Shown one piece after another: positions 1 to 11,963 of a DNA stretch of 64,000 nt (its first letter is position 1; every line of letters begins with the position of its first letter). The position numbers and the translations under genes are program-made. Below the pieces are notes generated by a model. The model worked only from the letters and a program-made list of their open reading frames with translations, was not told where the DNA came from and ran no database searches. Location of the stretch: assembly GCA_026119935.1 (NCBI GenBank), contig JALRMH010000042.1, positions 291,289-355,288 on the forward strand, written 5' to 3'. The DNA comes from Endothia cerciana (Eukaryota > Ascomycota > Sordariomycetes > Diaporthales > Cryphonectriaceae).

Positions 1-387
1 GTTGGTGAGTTCGGCCTTGGAAGTGGCATCCTCGGGGTCGACAGGGAGGCGCTTGAAGCGCTTGAAGACGAGTCCATCTCTGGTGGACTGTCGGGTCTCG
101 ACCCAGGCGCTGAAGAGTCGGTCCCGTCCGGCGTAGAAGTTGGTGGCGGCGCGTTTGACGCCGCGGTGGATGCCGCCGGTGACAACAGCGAGGGCAGGGT
201 CGATCTTGGGACCCAGGGTCTTGTTGTAAAAGTCGGAGACGGGGTTGACGACACGTGTGGTGGTGGTGGTGGGTGGGGCAGGGGCATCAGACATGATGAC
301 ATCTCCGGCACCGTCGAGCTGGATGGAGCGGCGAGGCCTGCGATTGCCGAGGGGCACGCCCGTGGGCACGAGAATCTGGCGGTACAT
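1..387 (-). CDS. Unrecognised protein, N-terminal part (gene runs off the left edge)
   Basis: A reading frame of 129 codons is open from an ATG at 387 down to base 1 with no stop, so the 3' part lies outside the window. It begins MYRQILVPTG. A second in-frame Met lies at 294 (MSDAPAP), followed by a short Thr run and then a region rich in basic and aromatic residues (FYNKTLGP, GVKRAATNFYAGRD, VFKRFKRLP). Codon use is GC-rich and the protein composition is ordinary, which supports coding. The opposite-strand frame over the same bases is low-complexity Gly/Arg and is taken as a shadow. I do not recognise the family and see no signal peptide, membrane segment or catalytic motif in the visible part. 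An intron could lie anywhere in it. Which Met is used is uncertain. Confidence 0.55.
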   Translation of the reverse strand, partial: MYRQILVPTGVPLGNRRPRRSIQLDGAGDVIMSDAPAPPTTTTTRVVNPVSDFYNKTLGPKIDPALAVVTGGIHRGVKRAATNFYAGRDRLFSAWVETRQSTRDGLVFKRFKRLPVDPEDATSKAELTN

Positions 388-863
388 TGTCAGAGGTCAG
401 GGGAGGTCCCGTTGGTGGTGATGACGGTAGAGATGGCGAAGAAAGAAGAGAGGCGGGGGGGGGTTAGCAGGAGCGCCTCTGGTTGCAGGTGCGAATTGGC
501 AGGCAGACAGCTTGTGGCACTCGATGCAGAAGGTGTGGATAGGTCAAAGCTGGGTCGTCCGACCAAGAACCCAGTGCTTGTCAAGTGCTTGTCGGTTGTA
601 GTTGCAAATGGAAATGCAGCTGGCAGCTGGATGTCTGGATGCTCGTGGTGCGGGGCGCGGAGCAAGGAGGGGAAAGAGGGACGAGGGAGAAGCAGAACCA
701 GACTTGAGGGGAGAAAGGCAGGTTGTTGTGACTGTAGGCGGCAGCAGCAGCGCAGAACAACTGTAGCCTTCCAGTAGTAGCCAGTGCCTAGCGACCAAAT
801 GACCGCACGTGCAAGTAATCATGGCATGGCAGACTTGGGCCCAGCCTAGACACACGCGCGCAT

Positions 864-911
864 AACACACACACACACGACACACACGACACACACGACA
901 CACACACACAC
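864..911. repeat. (AC)n microsatellite, interrupted
   Basis: Runs of CA broken by CGA steps, giving a secondary 9-10 bp periodicity (ACACACACG units). Intergenic. Confidence 0.85.
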
Positions 912-2353
912 GTCTCGAAGCCGCTACGGCCCAACCGCACACCACCCACCCAGATCGGCGCCCCTCACCGCGTCAACGCGTCGCTCCTTGGCCCCACGCC
1001 TGGGTACCGTGCTGCACCATCCTGAGAAGGGGTGACGGGGTCTGAAGGAGAGCCGGACGATATTCAGGAATGAATCACGGAGTAAGTGGTGGGTGCTGCG
1101 ACCAAGACGGAGCGGGCGGCCGGACACGCACTTGCAGTGACTGACAACCTCCCGACACGGCAGCTTCCCACCAGGAATAAGAGAGAGCTGTGGATTACGT
1201 ACCACAGACCGGCCCTGACCCGTCTTCCTTGCTCTAGCCACCATCACGAAGTACAGCCTCACCCCGGCCGCGACCAGGGTAATGAATATCAGACACAGGC
1301 CAGGACCGACTCGGGGGCACCGGTTCTCCTGCAAGCACAGTCAGGACAGCTTCATCAGATCTCTCACCTGGCGCGCGCTTGTCATTTACCATTCGTCACC
1401 CGGGCCATACACCTCCCAACATCCCCCCACGCTCTTCGACACTGGTGTCCCCGGAAGAGGGGTTTAGGGAGGCGCCAACGAGGTAGTCTGGGAGGCAGCG
1501 TATCCAGAAAAAGTGACAGATGCCTAGCCGTTGGGTACCAGAAGCCTCATGTTCAGGCCTTGATGGGGGAACGAGGCTGGTCGCGAGCTGGGCAGTGGTG
1601 ATTGTGGCAGGCGAGGCCAGCGCGCGGGCCCGTTTGGCTAGCTGTGAGGTCGGAATGTCGTCAACCTTCAGGATTTTCCGATGCCGGGTGCGTGATGTAC
1701 CCGCCTGACCGCTGGGGCTGGGCCTTTGGGCCTGGGCGTGTCCCCCAAACTGCTGCAGTGGGCCGCGGTCCGATCTGGTTTAGCCCGGCCCCGGTCGTTT
1801 CTCCTTGGCGCGTCAGCCTTACCCGTGTGATGTTGACGTTGTCTTACCTTGGCCCCGGCCCCTGCTGTGGCTCCGCCTCTGGGGTGTTGTTGTTCCCTTT
1901 TTCTTCTCTTCCTTTTCTGCTCGACACACTTCTCACTACGACCTGGCACCATGTAATCCGCTAGGTGCCAAAGGACCACCCTAGGGCGCGCAGGTGGAAT
2001 GAATATATACCCTCCTAGGTCATCAAGAACACCACTCCCGCCCGCCCTTTGAAAAGGCTGGCTGCTTTGGCACACGTGGCACGTGCGGGGACACTGCAAA
2101 GGACAACTGTCATTCAAGGGCCTCAAGGGCTCTCTTGGCGTATGTGCTTTGTCATTCTTAGCTCGCCATCGGTCTCGAGGGTTCCAGGATGGCAACAGTC
2201 AACCGCGCATGTCTACTTGTGCCCAGGCGGGATACGTACGTCCTGGCGACGTCGAGAGAGGATTCCCAGCCGTTGAGTGGTTCTCCTAGCATTCGCCGAT
2301 CTCCGACTTTCCACATATGTATACAAACGCAAAATGGCAGACAGGCAGTGTCG

Positions 2354-2354
<1 letters not shown>

Positions 2355-2386
<32 letters not shown>
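2355..2386. repeat. (CA)n microsatellite
   Basis: An uninterrupted CA run of about 30 bp, shortly downstream of the 3' end of the monooxygenase gene. Confidence 0.9.
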
Positions 2387-2390
<4 letters not shown>

Positions 2391-2561
2391 GATGGACTGG
2401 ACTGAGGCTGATTCCCGGATCAGGACCTCGGCAGTGCCAGAAGATGATGGTGTATGCCCTTCGTGCTAGGTTCAGGCAGAGACACGCTTGCCACACTCAT
2501 CATACGTCCACCCCCACCCCCCCAACAACAGCATCAGGCCGGCAAGACCCCACCGTTTCCC

Positions 2562-4685
2562 TCACAGCTGGGACGAGGTGGCCCCCAGTTTCTTGGTGCA
2601 AAAGGTCGCAAAGTACTGGTTCAGGGCATCCACCGTGCCACTTCCCTCCACCAGCGACACCACAATGCCAACGTACCCGTCCGGCCTCACCACGACAACA
2701 CCGCCTCGCTCCTCATCGAGACCCATCTTGGCGTGGGCAGAGGCTTTTGCCTCGGGCACCCGCCGGTCCCACCGGTCATCCGCGTAGACGTGGTCGCGGT
2801 AGCGTCCCAGGAGCTCTGGGAGGTCGCGGCTGATCTCGATGCTGCTTCGAGGCGCGGCAAGGACGGTGCAGAGGGTGAAGAAGAGGCTGTGCGGGTTGTC
2901 TTGCTCATGGTGGGAGACGGTGCTGATATCCGGCCGGCGATATGAGGCGTAGAACGAGCCCCGGCGGCCGAGACCTCGGGCGAAGTCCTTGAGCGCCTGG
3001 CCGGTGACGGACGGCTTGCCTGCCAGGACGAAGAGCCGGAAGGATCCGTTCAGGGGTATCTCTTGTTCGAGATGCACGACGTTGGCATCAACAACCCGCG
3101 TAACGTCAGCATTGATCAGGAGCCGGCCCGTCCTCAGCTTGGTCCCCCCTGGCTGCACCAGCCGCGACTGCGCCGGGTGTCCTGGCGACCAGTTGAGCGC
3201 GTTGGGCCCGTAGGCAACGCCGTACCCGCTGGTGAACTCACACGATTCCTTGAAGGCCTTGACGAAGTCGTTGTCTTCAGCCGAGTTCTCGCTCGGTGTC
3301 CCAGATGCCGCCTCGACCTCGCTGGCGGCAGGTGGCCGCTGGGAAAACAACCTGGCATACTTGTTGTCGAATGACAGTAGCGTCTCCGCGACCTCCTTCC
3401 GCTCTGGCTCGTAGGTCTGGAGGATGCTGCGGTCGGCAAATCCCGCCTCCACCGCATGTATCTTCCACGCAAGGTTCTGGGCGTCGAGGAAGGCCGTGTT
3501 CATACCCTGACCGGCTTTAGGCTATTTATTGCAGACGCTGTCAGCCAGACTGCCATTGCGCGGGACGAGGATGGTCCGGCTTACACTGTGGGTGTGGCAG
3601 GCATCTCCACCGAGGAAGACGCGGTGGTCCAGGGTGTAGCGGTCCGAGATACCCTGACCGATAGGGTACACAGAGTACCACTCGACCGACTCCCACTCTA
3701 TCGAGTAGGGCTCCAGGATCTTCTTCGCGGACGCCTGGACCTCTTCGACCGTGGCGGTCTTGCGTGGATCCCAGTCTGGATCCGTCGAAGAGGCAATCTG
3801 GATGTACAGCCGCACGAGCTTGTTCTCGCGGGGGATGACCATGATTGACCCGTGTGCGGAGTGTATTGTGCATTTCATCTTCCTCGTGTGTCAGCCGTGG
3901 CCCCTCGCCCAGGCTCGGGCCAGTGAGATGGTATACGGCCTACCTTGATGTCTGGGAAGTCGGTCTTGACCACGCCATCCATGACGCCCCAGACGTGTGC
4001 GATCGGGTCCTTGTGCTTGACCCCTATCTTCAGCCGGTCTCGCACAAAAGACCTCGCGCCCTCTCCGCTGAACAGGTACTTGGCCCGGACACTCTCCCGG
4101 GAGGTCCCGTCGGTGTGCTCCAACTGAACCTCTACGGGGAACTCCGGGTTGGCCTTCTCGTCGACACCGAAGCCCTTGATCGTCCAAGGCCGCTGGATCT
4201 TGGTCCCATTCTTCTCGAGGTCGGCAATGAAGACGCGCTCGATGAGGCCCTGGTGCAGAAGGGTGGTGAAGGGATACCTCGCGTCGATAAAGCTCGGGCA
4301 GCTGGCCCACGTGCCCGTCCGACTGATACCCCTGCCGTCCCTTGGGGGGTCCCAGAAGGCGACCTCGTAGACCCTCGCTGGCTTGTGTGCCATGATAGCA
4401 GACTTGAGCCCCATGTTCCGGAGCAGATCCAGGGACCTCGGCTGGATCCCATCAGCGCGGCCGGTCGGGGTGGGCTCGGCTCGGTTGTCAACGTGTTTGA
4501 CCCGGTAGCCCCATCGCACCAGGCAGGTTGACAGCATAAGCCCTACGGGCCCGGCGCCGATGATCACTAGGTCGCACCGGATCAGTGGCTGTGAGCCAGT
4601 ACAGGAACGTGAAGACAGTGCGTGGGGGTACAGTACCAATATCATAGTTGGGCTGGGCCGATTGCTTTGCGGGCTGCGTTTCCAT
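2562..4685 (-). CDS. FAD-dependent aromatic monooxygenase, phenol 2-monooxygenase type
   Basis: Predicted 641 aa, usual for fungal phenol hydroxylases, which use FAD and NADPH to ortho-hydroxylate phenolic rings. Exons by hand: 4685-4637, 4566-3944, 3878-3585 and 3521-2562, with introns of 57-70 bp. Exon 1 (METQPAKQ..NYDI) splices to make NYDIVIIGAGPVGL, the Rossmann GxGxxG that binds the ADP part of FAD. An alternative longer start that reads through intron 1 is less likely. Next come the substrate-domain stretch and the second FAD motif GGDACHTHSPKAGQG, completed only after the third intron, followed by MNTAFLDAQNLAWK. The last ~200 residues match the thioredoxin-like C-terminal dimerisation domain of this family. 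It has no signal peptide and is probably cytosolic. The true substrate cannot be read from the sequence. No neighbouring gene suggests a catabolic cluster. Confidence 0.9.
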
Positions 4686-6080
4686 CTCTGGCCGGGGGCT
4701 GCGCGAGACGAGATGCCAAAGCTGAAACCCTCGACGTGCACGAACGGTGACTTTGCGTACGCTGATGTGGGGAGATCCGAGGCGGCCTGCTTAGAGAGGT
4801 AGCGGCAGCGAAGGGGGGGGACTGGGAGAGTGAAGACGGGTTACGAGCAGGTAGGTTGGCGATCAAGTATATAACGGATGTTCTGTCTGACGAAGGCGAG
4901 AAGGCGAGAGGCGAGGTGTCCAAGCCCGAGGCGAGGGTGTCTGGGCGAGACCCTGGCCGCGATCTAGTGTCTGCCTGCAGAGGCTGGGTGGAAAGAGACA
5001 GATGGGCCGAGATGAAGCGGCCGGAAGAGATAGGATCGGGATATATTTCTTGCAGGTGGGTGGGCGGCGGCAGGGCAGGTCGGGACGTGACCCGGGCGCC
5101 ATAGCCTCGCAACAAGAGCAGGCCGTATCCCCGAGAGCCTGGCGTTGCGGCTACCTCGAACGGCATCGTGTCCCATCTAACCCACTACAAGTGACTCCCA
5201 TACTATAGTTGGCATGGCACAGAGAGGAGTCCATGCCGGGTTCAGACGGCCCATCGTAGCTGACCACCCGGGGGCAACGGGCCTGCCAGCCAGCCAGCAC
5301 GGCGGGAGTGATTAGCGGCTTAGGCGAGGGCCAATCACGACCTTAGGGAGAGATGCTGAGAATCTCGGCTGGACGATGGGGCGAGACGAGAGACCGCATT
5401 GTGGGAAACCCGATGGAATCATGAAGGAAGATGCCTGCCAGACAGGAGTGCGACAGGGCAGAGCGGTCGCGCATGCTGGTTCATGTGGTTGCTCATGTGG
5501 GCCGCCGTTCAATATCTGGGCGTCCCGGGAATTGGGGACGGCAACCAGGGGTGTGGGGGGGGGGGCCATACACTGGCCACCAATTACATAGCACATACAT
5601 AGTACTACCATAGTACGTATGCAGAGGTCTCCAGAGCCCGTTAGGCGCCATGTAAGGGGCCACCATCCACACCATAGGGACGGGTCCCGTCTCCCGTACT
5701 GCTTACCACATGTGTATGGTATAGTCTTGGAAGGGTGGGGCCCCGCTAGAGGGGTTCCAACAGCCACGGCTAAGAATGTCGGGAACGAGCACGGGCGAAG
5801 CCAGGCCGGGCCAGGCGTAGGCCAAGCCGCTCTCACACCAGCCGCTAAGAACCTGTGGGGAGGAACCCATCGTCAACCCTCACCATCCCTTTGAGCATCC
5901 TCCCGAACCTGTTCTACCTCTTGGCCCTCACACAATAACATCCCGTCAGCACGACCTGGGAACAAATATATTGCTGACCCTGGCAACTTATGACGCAAAC
6001 ACACGCGCGCGCGCGCGCGCTTGGTACCTATCTCGTCGACCATACCTGCTTCAATCCGGTGCCGGCATCATGATCGCCCC

Positions 6081-6116
<36 letters not shown>

Positions 6117-7180
6117 GTCTCCCCAGAGGTTGGGTTGGTACGGCCCGGGCCGTTAGGAGGGACCTGGAGGCCCTGGATCTACGCAGGACAGGACGAGAAG
6201 GTTGCGTCTTTTTGGGGTGATATCATGTCCTGGTCCCCCCCCCCCCTTCTGCTTGTGGTATATGGTCACAGCGCAGTGAGAGTGCCTCACGCCCCGGACT
6301 GGCATCCTGTGATAAGCATCACACTGCCGCGGCAGACAGGCTGTGGGCCTTGATGGTCTGCTTGCTGGTGGGAGGTTGTGTGTGATGGCCACGCTGCGTC
6401 CTTCCTGACGGCAGTGAGAGAAAACATCTCGTCTTCGTGCTGGTCACGCCGTACCTGAGGGGGTGTAGACATGTTGCATACCGATCCGGGCACGGCCGTG
6501 ACATCTGTCATCGCAAGATCACCTATCCCATCTTTCACCTTGAGGCCACACGGATGGTGGTGACCATACCCTCCCTCCTTTGCTATTTCCAGCGACGGCA
6601 ACGGGATATCGAGTGATACACACTACAGTACAGTACGGTACAGTCCTGCAGCGTCTGCACTTGTGTGAATAACAGTTTGGGTGCTCCGGTGAGCGGGCAA
6701 CAACAGGACTGAGCTTGGTCGCAGGACGACATCGCGGTGAAGGGGCGAGGGTGTGAAGGGGTGAAGGGGTGACTCGGGGAACCTGCCAATGCTCTCACGT
6801 CGTCTTGATGCCTAAGCCACCCCTGAATGCATTAGGGCTGGTCAAGCTGCAGTGTGTTTTCTTTCACCTTGGTGTGCCTTTCATCCTGCGATTGCTGGTC
6901 CCACCAGGTCCGAAGCAAGTCCCTCCACTGCTAGCCAAGCTTATCACATTGTGCTGCACCACCAGGGCTGTGAGATCACCCGGCCAGCACGACTTTGGCA
7001 TCCAGCCCCGCCCCCCTCCCAGATCAGCGCAGCAACAAAGGTTGGTGTGTATTGAGGTCCAGTTGCCTCAGCCCGACCCATCTCCTCTCCCCCGGCCCTC
7101 CTGACTGCGGCAGCCACTGCAGTCCCTTGCTCGGTCGTCCGTCTCGCATCGAACCGCGTGCCTGTCGAGGCGGTCCTGGG
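4686..7180. other. Intergenic between divergently transcribed genes
   Basis: About 2.5 kb of upstream DNA shared by the monooxygenase (-) and the unrecognised gene at 7181 (+). No ORF here has family features. It holds a (GC)n run at 6003-6020, a (TC)n run at 6081-6113, homopolymer G/C tracts near 5557 and 6236, and GTAC-rich palindromic stretches near 5586-5620 and 6617-6650. It probably includes both promoters and 5' leaders. Confidence 0.5.
6081..6113. repeat. (TC)n microsatellite
   Basis: An uninterrupted TC run of about 32 bp in intergenic DNA, 60 bp downstream of a (GC)9 run. Confidence 0.9.
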
Positions 7181-9044
7181 ATGAGCCTGTATCAAAATAC
7201 TCCCAGTCCTATCCGTGGAAACTTCATTCCAGTCTCGGGCCCTCCGAGTCAACCTTCCTCCCCCCGGCGTGAGCGGACCGACCTTGGCGTACACATCCAC
7301 CTGAACCTGACCGATTCTCAGATGGAGCGACTCGCTTCTGCGTAAGCAATCAATCAAGACCATGCCTCCATTACCTGTAATTGGGTCCTGCAGCTAACAT
7401 GTTGCACACAGCCTACCGGGCCACTACTCACCCCAGAAAGCCCCTCGACACCAGAACGACGGCACCGAGACCATCCAGGTCGGCATGACGTCCAACGAGA
7501 TCCCCATGGCTCCACAAGAGCCTCCTGGAGGTGGCTATGAGTCCTCCCGGTCCCGACACGCCCCCGGTAGGGACCGCCGCCACGGCGATCGCGCCGCCCG
7601 CCACGAGCGCGGCCCTGACGACTACTTCTCGTCCCGGGCCCAAACTTCGCGCTCTCGCTCTCCTACCAAGCGCTCCATGTCCGCCGACAAGGTACAGGCT
7701 ATCCCTCAGTCCCTGACTGGTGATTTCAACCTGCCAGAACGCCACAAGACCCCGCGCCCAACCGCCGTCGACGTCGAGTCCATTCGCCAGTATGGCTCTG
7801 TCGCCCAGAAGGCCGTCCTGATCGAGGTGCCGCCCGGTCACCGACCCCAGAAGGCTACTGTTATGCCACCGGCAACTCCGCCTCTTCGTCGCGTGCCCAA
7901 GATGATGAGCCCTACCGTAAGCGGGTCGGGTGGGGATGACAGCTCCTCCTACTACTCCGAAGACGAGTTCGGACAGGCCCACCCCTCCTACATCAGCCCG
8001 CTTCGGGTCCGCAGGGCCGGAGACAGCGACAACAGCGTGCTGCAGGCCGCCTACAGTACCTGGGGCAAGGCCACCTCCCCCGAGCGGGTGACGCAGAATC
8101 GCTCCCCTGATGGCCGCTCCCCCCAGCACCGCGGTCTGCAGAAGACCGCCACGACGGGCGACCTTCGTCATGAGGATCTCCCTCGCGCCCCTCGAAACTA
8201 CTCCCCCCTATCTGACTACCTGTGTAGTCGGGCCCAGCCCGTCAGAAAGCAGATGGTTGGCAGACACGGCTGGCTGGAGCGCACGACCACCTCCCCCGCC
8301 AAGAAGGAGAGCTTGGACAACAGGGAGGATGCCCAGCCGCCGCAGCGTAAGAAGCGTGGTTTTCTCAACAACCTCATGAAGATGGCCAAAGACGTCACCA
8401 CCTCCGCCAAGGACATCACGTCCTCCACCTCGCGCAAGACTCGCGAGAGGGACCAGCGCGTCTCGCGCCTCACCGTCTCCCTAGATCCTCGCGAGCAGAG
8501 CCTCCTCTACTGCGAGCTTGAGTTCCTCCTCACCACCGCTCTGGACGGTTACACCAACAGCCAGTTCAACTCCGGCCGCCTCGATGCGGACAAGTACAAG
8601 AAGATCGTCGACGGCTGGCAGCAGCGTGGCCGCCCCAAGGTCGTGGGCTTCCGCTACGACCTTGAGACGCAGCTCGACCTTGTCCTGCTTCACAGCGAGG
8701 ACTTCCGCTTCTACGGTAAGCGGGCCGGCCTGACCGCGGCTGTCATCGGCGTGCTCGACATGATGCGTGTCGACGCGCGGGCTATGCGCATCCGTACCTT
8801 CTGTCAACCTGACACCGTCATCGCCAAGCAGCTTCTCGACGCCCAGTCCCTCTTCAACCTCATTGGCTGTTGCGAGCAGCAGCAGATCCAGCTCGCTGAG
8901 GTCATCCAGTTCTTCAAGGTCATCCTCGAGCGCGAGCAGAACTACCGCAGGCACGAGGACCCCGGCCGCCCTCGGCGGGATGGTCAAGAGCAGCGCGGCA
9001 GCGGTGGCACGGGAACTGATTCCCGGTCCAACAAGAAGACCTAG
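7181..9044 (+). CDS. Unrecognised fungal protein with disordered N-terminus and ordered C-terminal domain
   Basis: Two exons, 7181-7341 and 7412-9044 (70-bp intron, GTAAGC..CACAG), giving 597 aa beginning MSLYQNTPSP. Residues 1 to about 330 are rich in Pro, Ser, Arg and charged residues (SRSRHAPGRDRRHGDRAARH, RSRSPTKRS) and look disordered. A basic stretch (KKRGFLNNLMKMAKDVTTSAKDITSST) leads into a compact, largely helical region at about residues 345-530 (DPREQSLLYCELEFLLTTALD, VVGFRYDLETQLDLVLLHSE, LDAQSLFNLIGCCEQQQIQL), which is the likely conserved core. The tail is again charged and Gly-rich. There are no membrane segments and no enzyme motif. I do not recognise the family. The order of regions would fit a scaffold or regulatory protein, but that is only inference. 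Additional non-coding upstream exons are possible. Confidence 0.8.
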
Positions 9045-11963
9045 TTGACTTGAGATCTTCTTTTCCTTCGGACGTCTACTTCCATCCTCATGGTGCTCCA
9101 AACCACTGGGGCCCCAGATCAGCCCTCTGGCGCCAAATGGAGCAAGGCTTTGGGGCTGGAGGAAGTAGGGAGGTGTGAGGATGCTGCACGGCATTACAAC
9201 GGAGGTCTTCGATCGAATGCAGCCGCATCCGAGCTGCGGGACGCTTTGGTCTGAGTCTGATCACCACGGTACAAAACAACGCCTCGGTGACAGATGTCGT
9301 CTCTTTAATGATAAAAGTAGGGTATGCTGGGTGTGGTCGACATCGTCTCAACTTGGATCCTCACTACGGCCATTCGCTTGGCGCGCGAGTCATTTTACGC
9401 ATGCCAATTCCGCATGAGCGAGCAGCAGGTTTGTGTGCTATCTATACCAGGCGGTAGGCAGAGCTGCTCTTGCAGTTCAAGACCCGCCTTTCCCTGATTC
9501 AGGGGAATGATCGGATCGCAGGCTTGGCTTGTCACTCTCTGGAGTGTTTAACAGTGAGACTCAGCATAGTAAGATCATATCAATCAAGATAAGGCACTTG
9601 ATCTTGTATGGCCCGGCTCCAACAGTGTCCACACCTTGACCGTGGAGCTCACCTAGCCCTTTCGAGCACCTCAACGTAGAAGCGCACCCTGGAGAGAGGA
9701 GGAACGGGTGCTTGGCCGGATGATACTGCCCATGGCGCTCTCACACTTTTCATGATCGGTAGGATGTTGAAGCTACTGAATGGCCACATAATCATTAATG
9801 GTATCATGAGCACGTAACCTGACCTGACCTGCCATATGATACATCGGAGCCCTGAAACACATCCCAAGACAGACCCAGTGACATCCAGAACAAAACCCTG
9901 CCCAGCATCGCCCCTTCGTTCTGTTCTTCGGAAAGTTTGAGTATTCTTAAAGATCCCTGGCCAAGAATTCCGACTCATGTATGCCTCACCGTGCCTACAT
10001 GTCTTAGGGCCTCTGGTCACGCCTCCGCCTGCCTTGATCCTCATCGTATTCGTCATGGGTTTCTGCCGGTTCTCCTGTCCCTGAAATTCAGGTGCCGTTT
10101 CTTCTCCGATTCATCTTCCTTCTCAGCAGTCTTATATCCTGGGGGTCTCAAACCTCGTATCTAAGGTAATTATCTAAACCGAATCAACCCACTGCAGCAG
10201 CCACGATGGTCGAAACAAGCCTCGTCCGATCAGTATCGTGGTGGCTTCAGCGTCAACCATGATTTTGTCTTCTGGACCTCCTTGATACTTCACCCACCGC
10301 CCTGTCGGCTGTCGACTTAGAATATAATTCTCCGAGGAAGCGAGCACTAAGAACGAGAAATTCCTCCGAGGATGTCCTCGGGAGAGGAGCAAGGAGGGTT
10401 TCGGATTTCAAATCCCTCAACTCGATGAGATACAAATCCCGAAACCAACCTGAAAGAAGACTGAACATGATATCGCCTTGGGACGAGGCCTCCCACAGCA
10501 GAACAGCACCCCTATTAGTATCAGGTTAGCATGATGCCTCTTCGGGGGGGCGGAGGTTAAGGTGACCTCACACACGAGCGCGACCCGGACCCCAGCAGAA
10601 CTGTTTGAGAAGGCGGGCTTGGAACTCCAACGTGCCTATTGCCTGGGCCCTCGGCACCGGGAGCGCTATCTTGGGAGGAACTCGACTGCGAACGACGACG
10701 ATGATGACCGCTCCGGCGTTGTGCAGGCGGTGGCAGGGATCCTGGGTGATTCTGAGATGGGCTGACCTCGCGGCCCCCAGGGCATGTGTCTGTATGTGTT
10801 GAGTTCGGAGGGCCGTAGTACTGTGATTGGATTTGAGCTGTGTGCGTCTGATGCCTGGAATCCGCCGGAGGAGTCTGGACAGGAGGTACCACGATACGGG
10901 GGTTGGTACCAGTCTGGCAAGTCTTCACTGTACTCCCTGGCATAGCTGCTGCTGAAAGTAATTAACATCGGAGAAAGGAGATGGGTAGACTATTCCCGTC
11001 ATCATGGGGATTTTCTGGATTGCCTCTTGTTGAAGGGTCCAACGGTACCGGAAGCTGAATGGGTTGGTCTTTAGAGAACACAAGGAGCCCCTCGTGAGCT
11101 TATGCAAGGCGGGTAGATGTAGTGAGGGCCGATTCACCATAGGCAATCTCCCCTGTGCAACATGTTTGACGCGCTGGAGATAGCCTGCAAGGCATAGAGA
11201 GAAGGAGGCGGCGGGTGTTGCTTCAGTACAGCCACTGCTGCCGTGATTCTCTTCGCTCGGGTGCAAGACTTGCCTCGCCGACAAATATCAAGCGCACATG
11301 GGTGCGTCCTGGCTGACCCTCCAGAAGCCGTCTCCGACACATGCTCCTTATGACCAATGAGAATCTTCTCCTACGAACATGTTTGGCTCCCTAAAAGGCG
11401 CGTCCGCATGTCCTTTAGCGCCTGATCAACCTGGGGATACAAAGACCGGGCATCGCTCGCTATTGTGGCGCCTCGTCTAGAGGCGGATGACTGAGCAAGT
11501 AGAAACTCGATCGGAAACTCTCGGCTATATCATACCCAGCGCTCATCCTGCCCTCAGTTTGTCCTCGCAATAGTAAGGCTGATAATGAAAATGCTTCGCG
11601 AGGGACATAGGGGATAAGTGTATGCTCTGGGGGTAGCAGACCGGAAGATTATAGTTCGTCTGAGAGACGCAGTGTGCGTGGACGTGCTGGTTGGGGAAAA
11701 TGGCATATACTGCCTGTTTGGGCGCGAGGTTAGGCGCGAACAGCTTCAATTGCACGGATCGATAGCAGACGCCATTGACCGCCCGGCGACAGGTAGTCTG
11801 CAATTCCATTGCCGGTGAGGTCTATTCTACACACTATCAAGGTGTCGTTGTATATCTGGGTATCTTTGCGTATTACATGTCCCGTTGCTGTGTCTTCTAT
11901 GCAGCTCTTCCTTATCCGTGTTTAAAGGCCGGGCTTCGAAATTAAGCAGGGCGCCGAGAGCCT
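9045..11963. other. Intergenic, no supported gene
   Basis: About 2.9 kb between the ends of two genes that point at each other. Short ORFs occur on both strands (for example 9649-10056 and 10925-11284, both minus), but they have irregular composition, no conserved motifs and no convincing intron chains. Decayed gene remnants are possible. I saw no tRNA. Confidence 0.45.

Larger units (their letters stand above)
388..2561. other. Intergenic, no convincing gene
   Basis: Several short open frames occur on both strands, but none has recognisable protein features or a plausible splice structure. One minus-strand frame (924-1334) has a short hydrophobic stretch near its start and might be a small gene, but I could not support it. 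The interval contains CA microsatellites at 864-911 and 2355-2386. Confidence 0.5.

Noticed and set aside
1086..1601. 171-codon plus-strand ORF, and the overlapping minus ORF at 924-1334
   Set aside because: Irregular composition, no recognisable domain, and no plausible splice partner. The minus ORF has a short hydrophobic run near its start but nothing else to support it.
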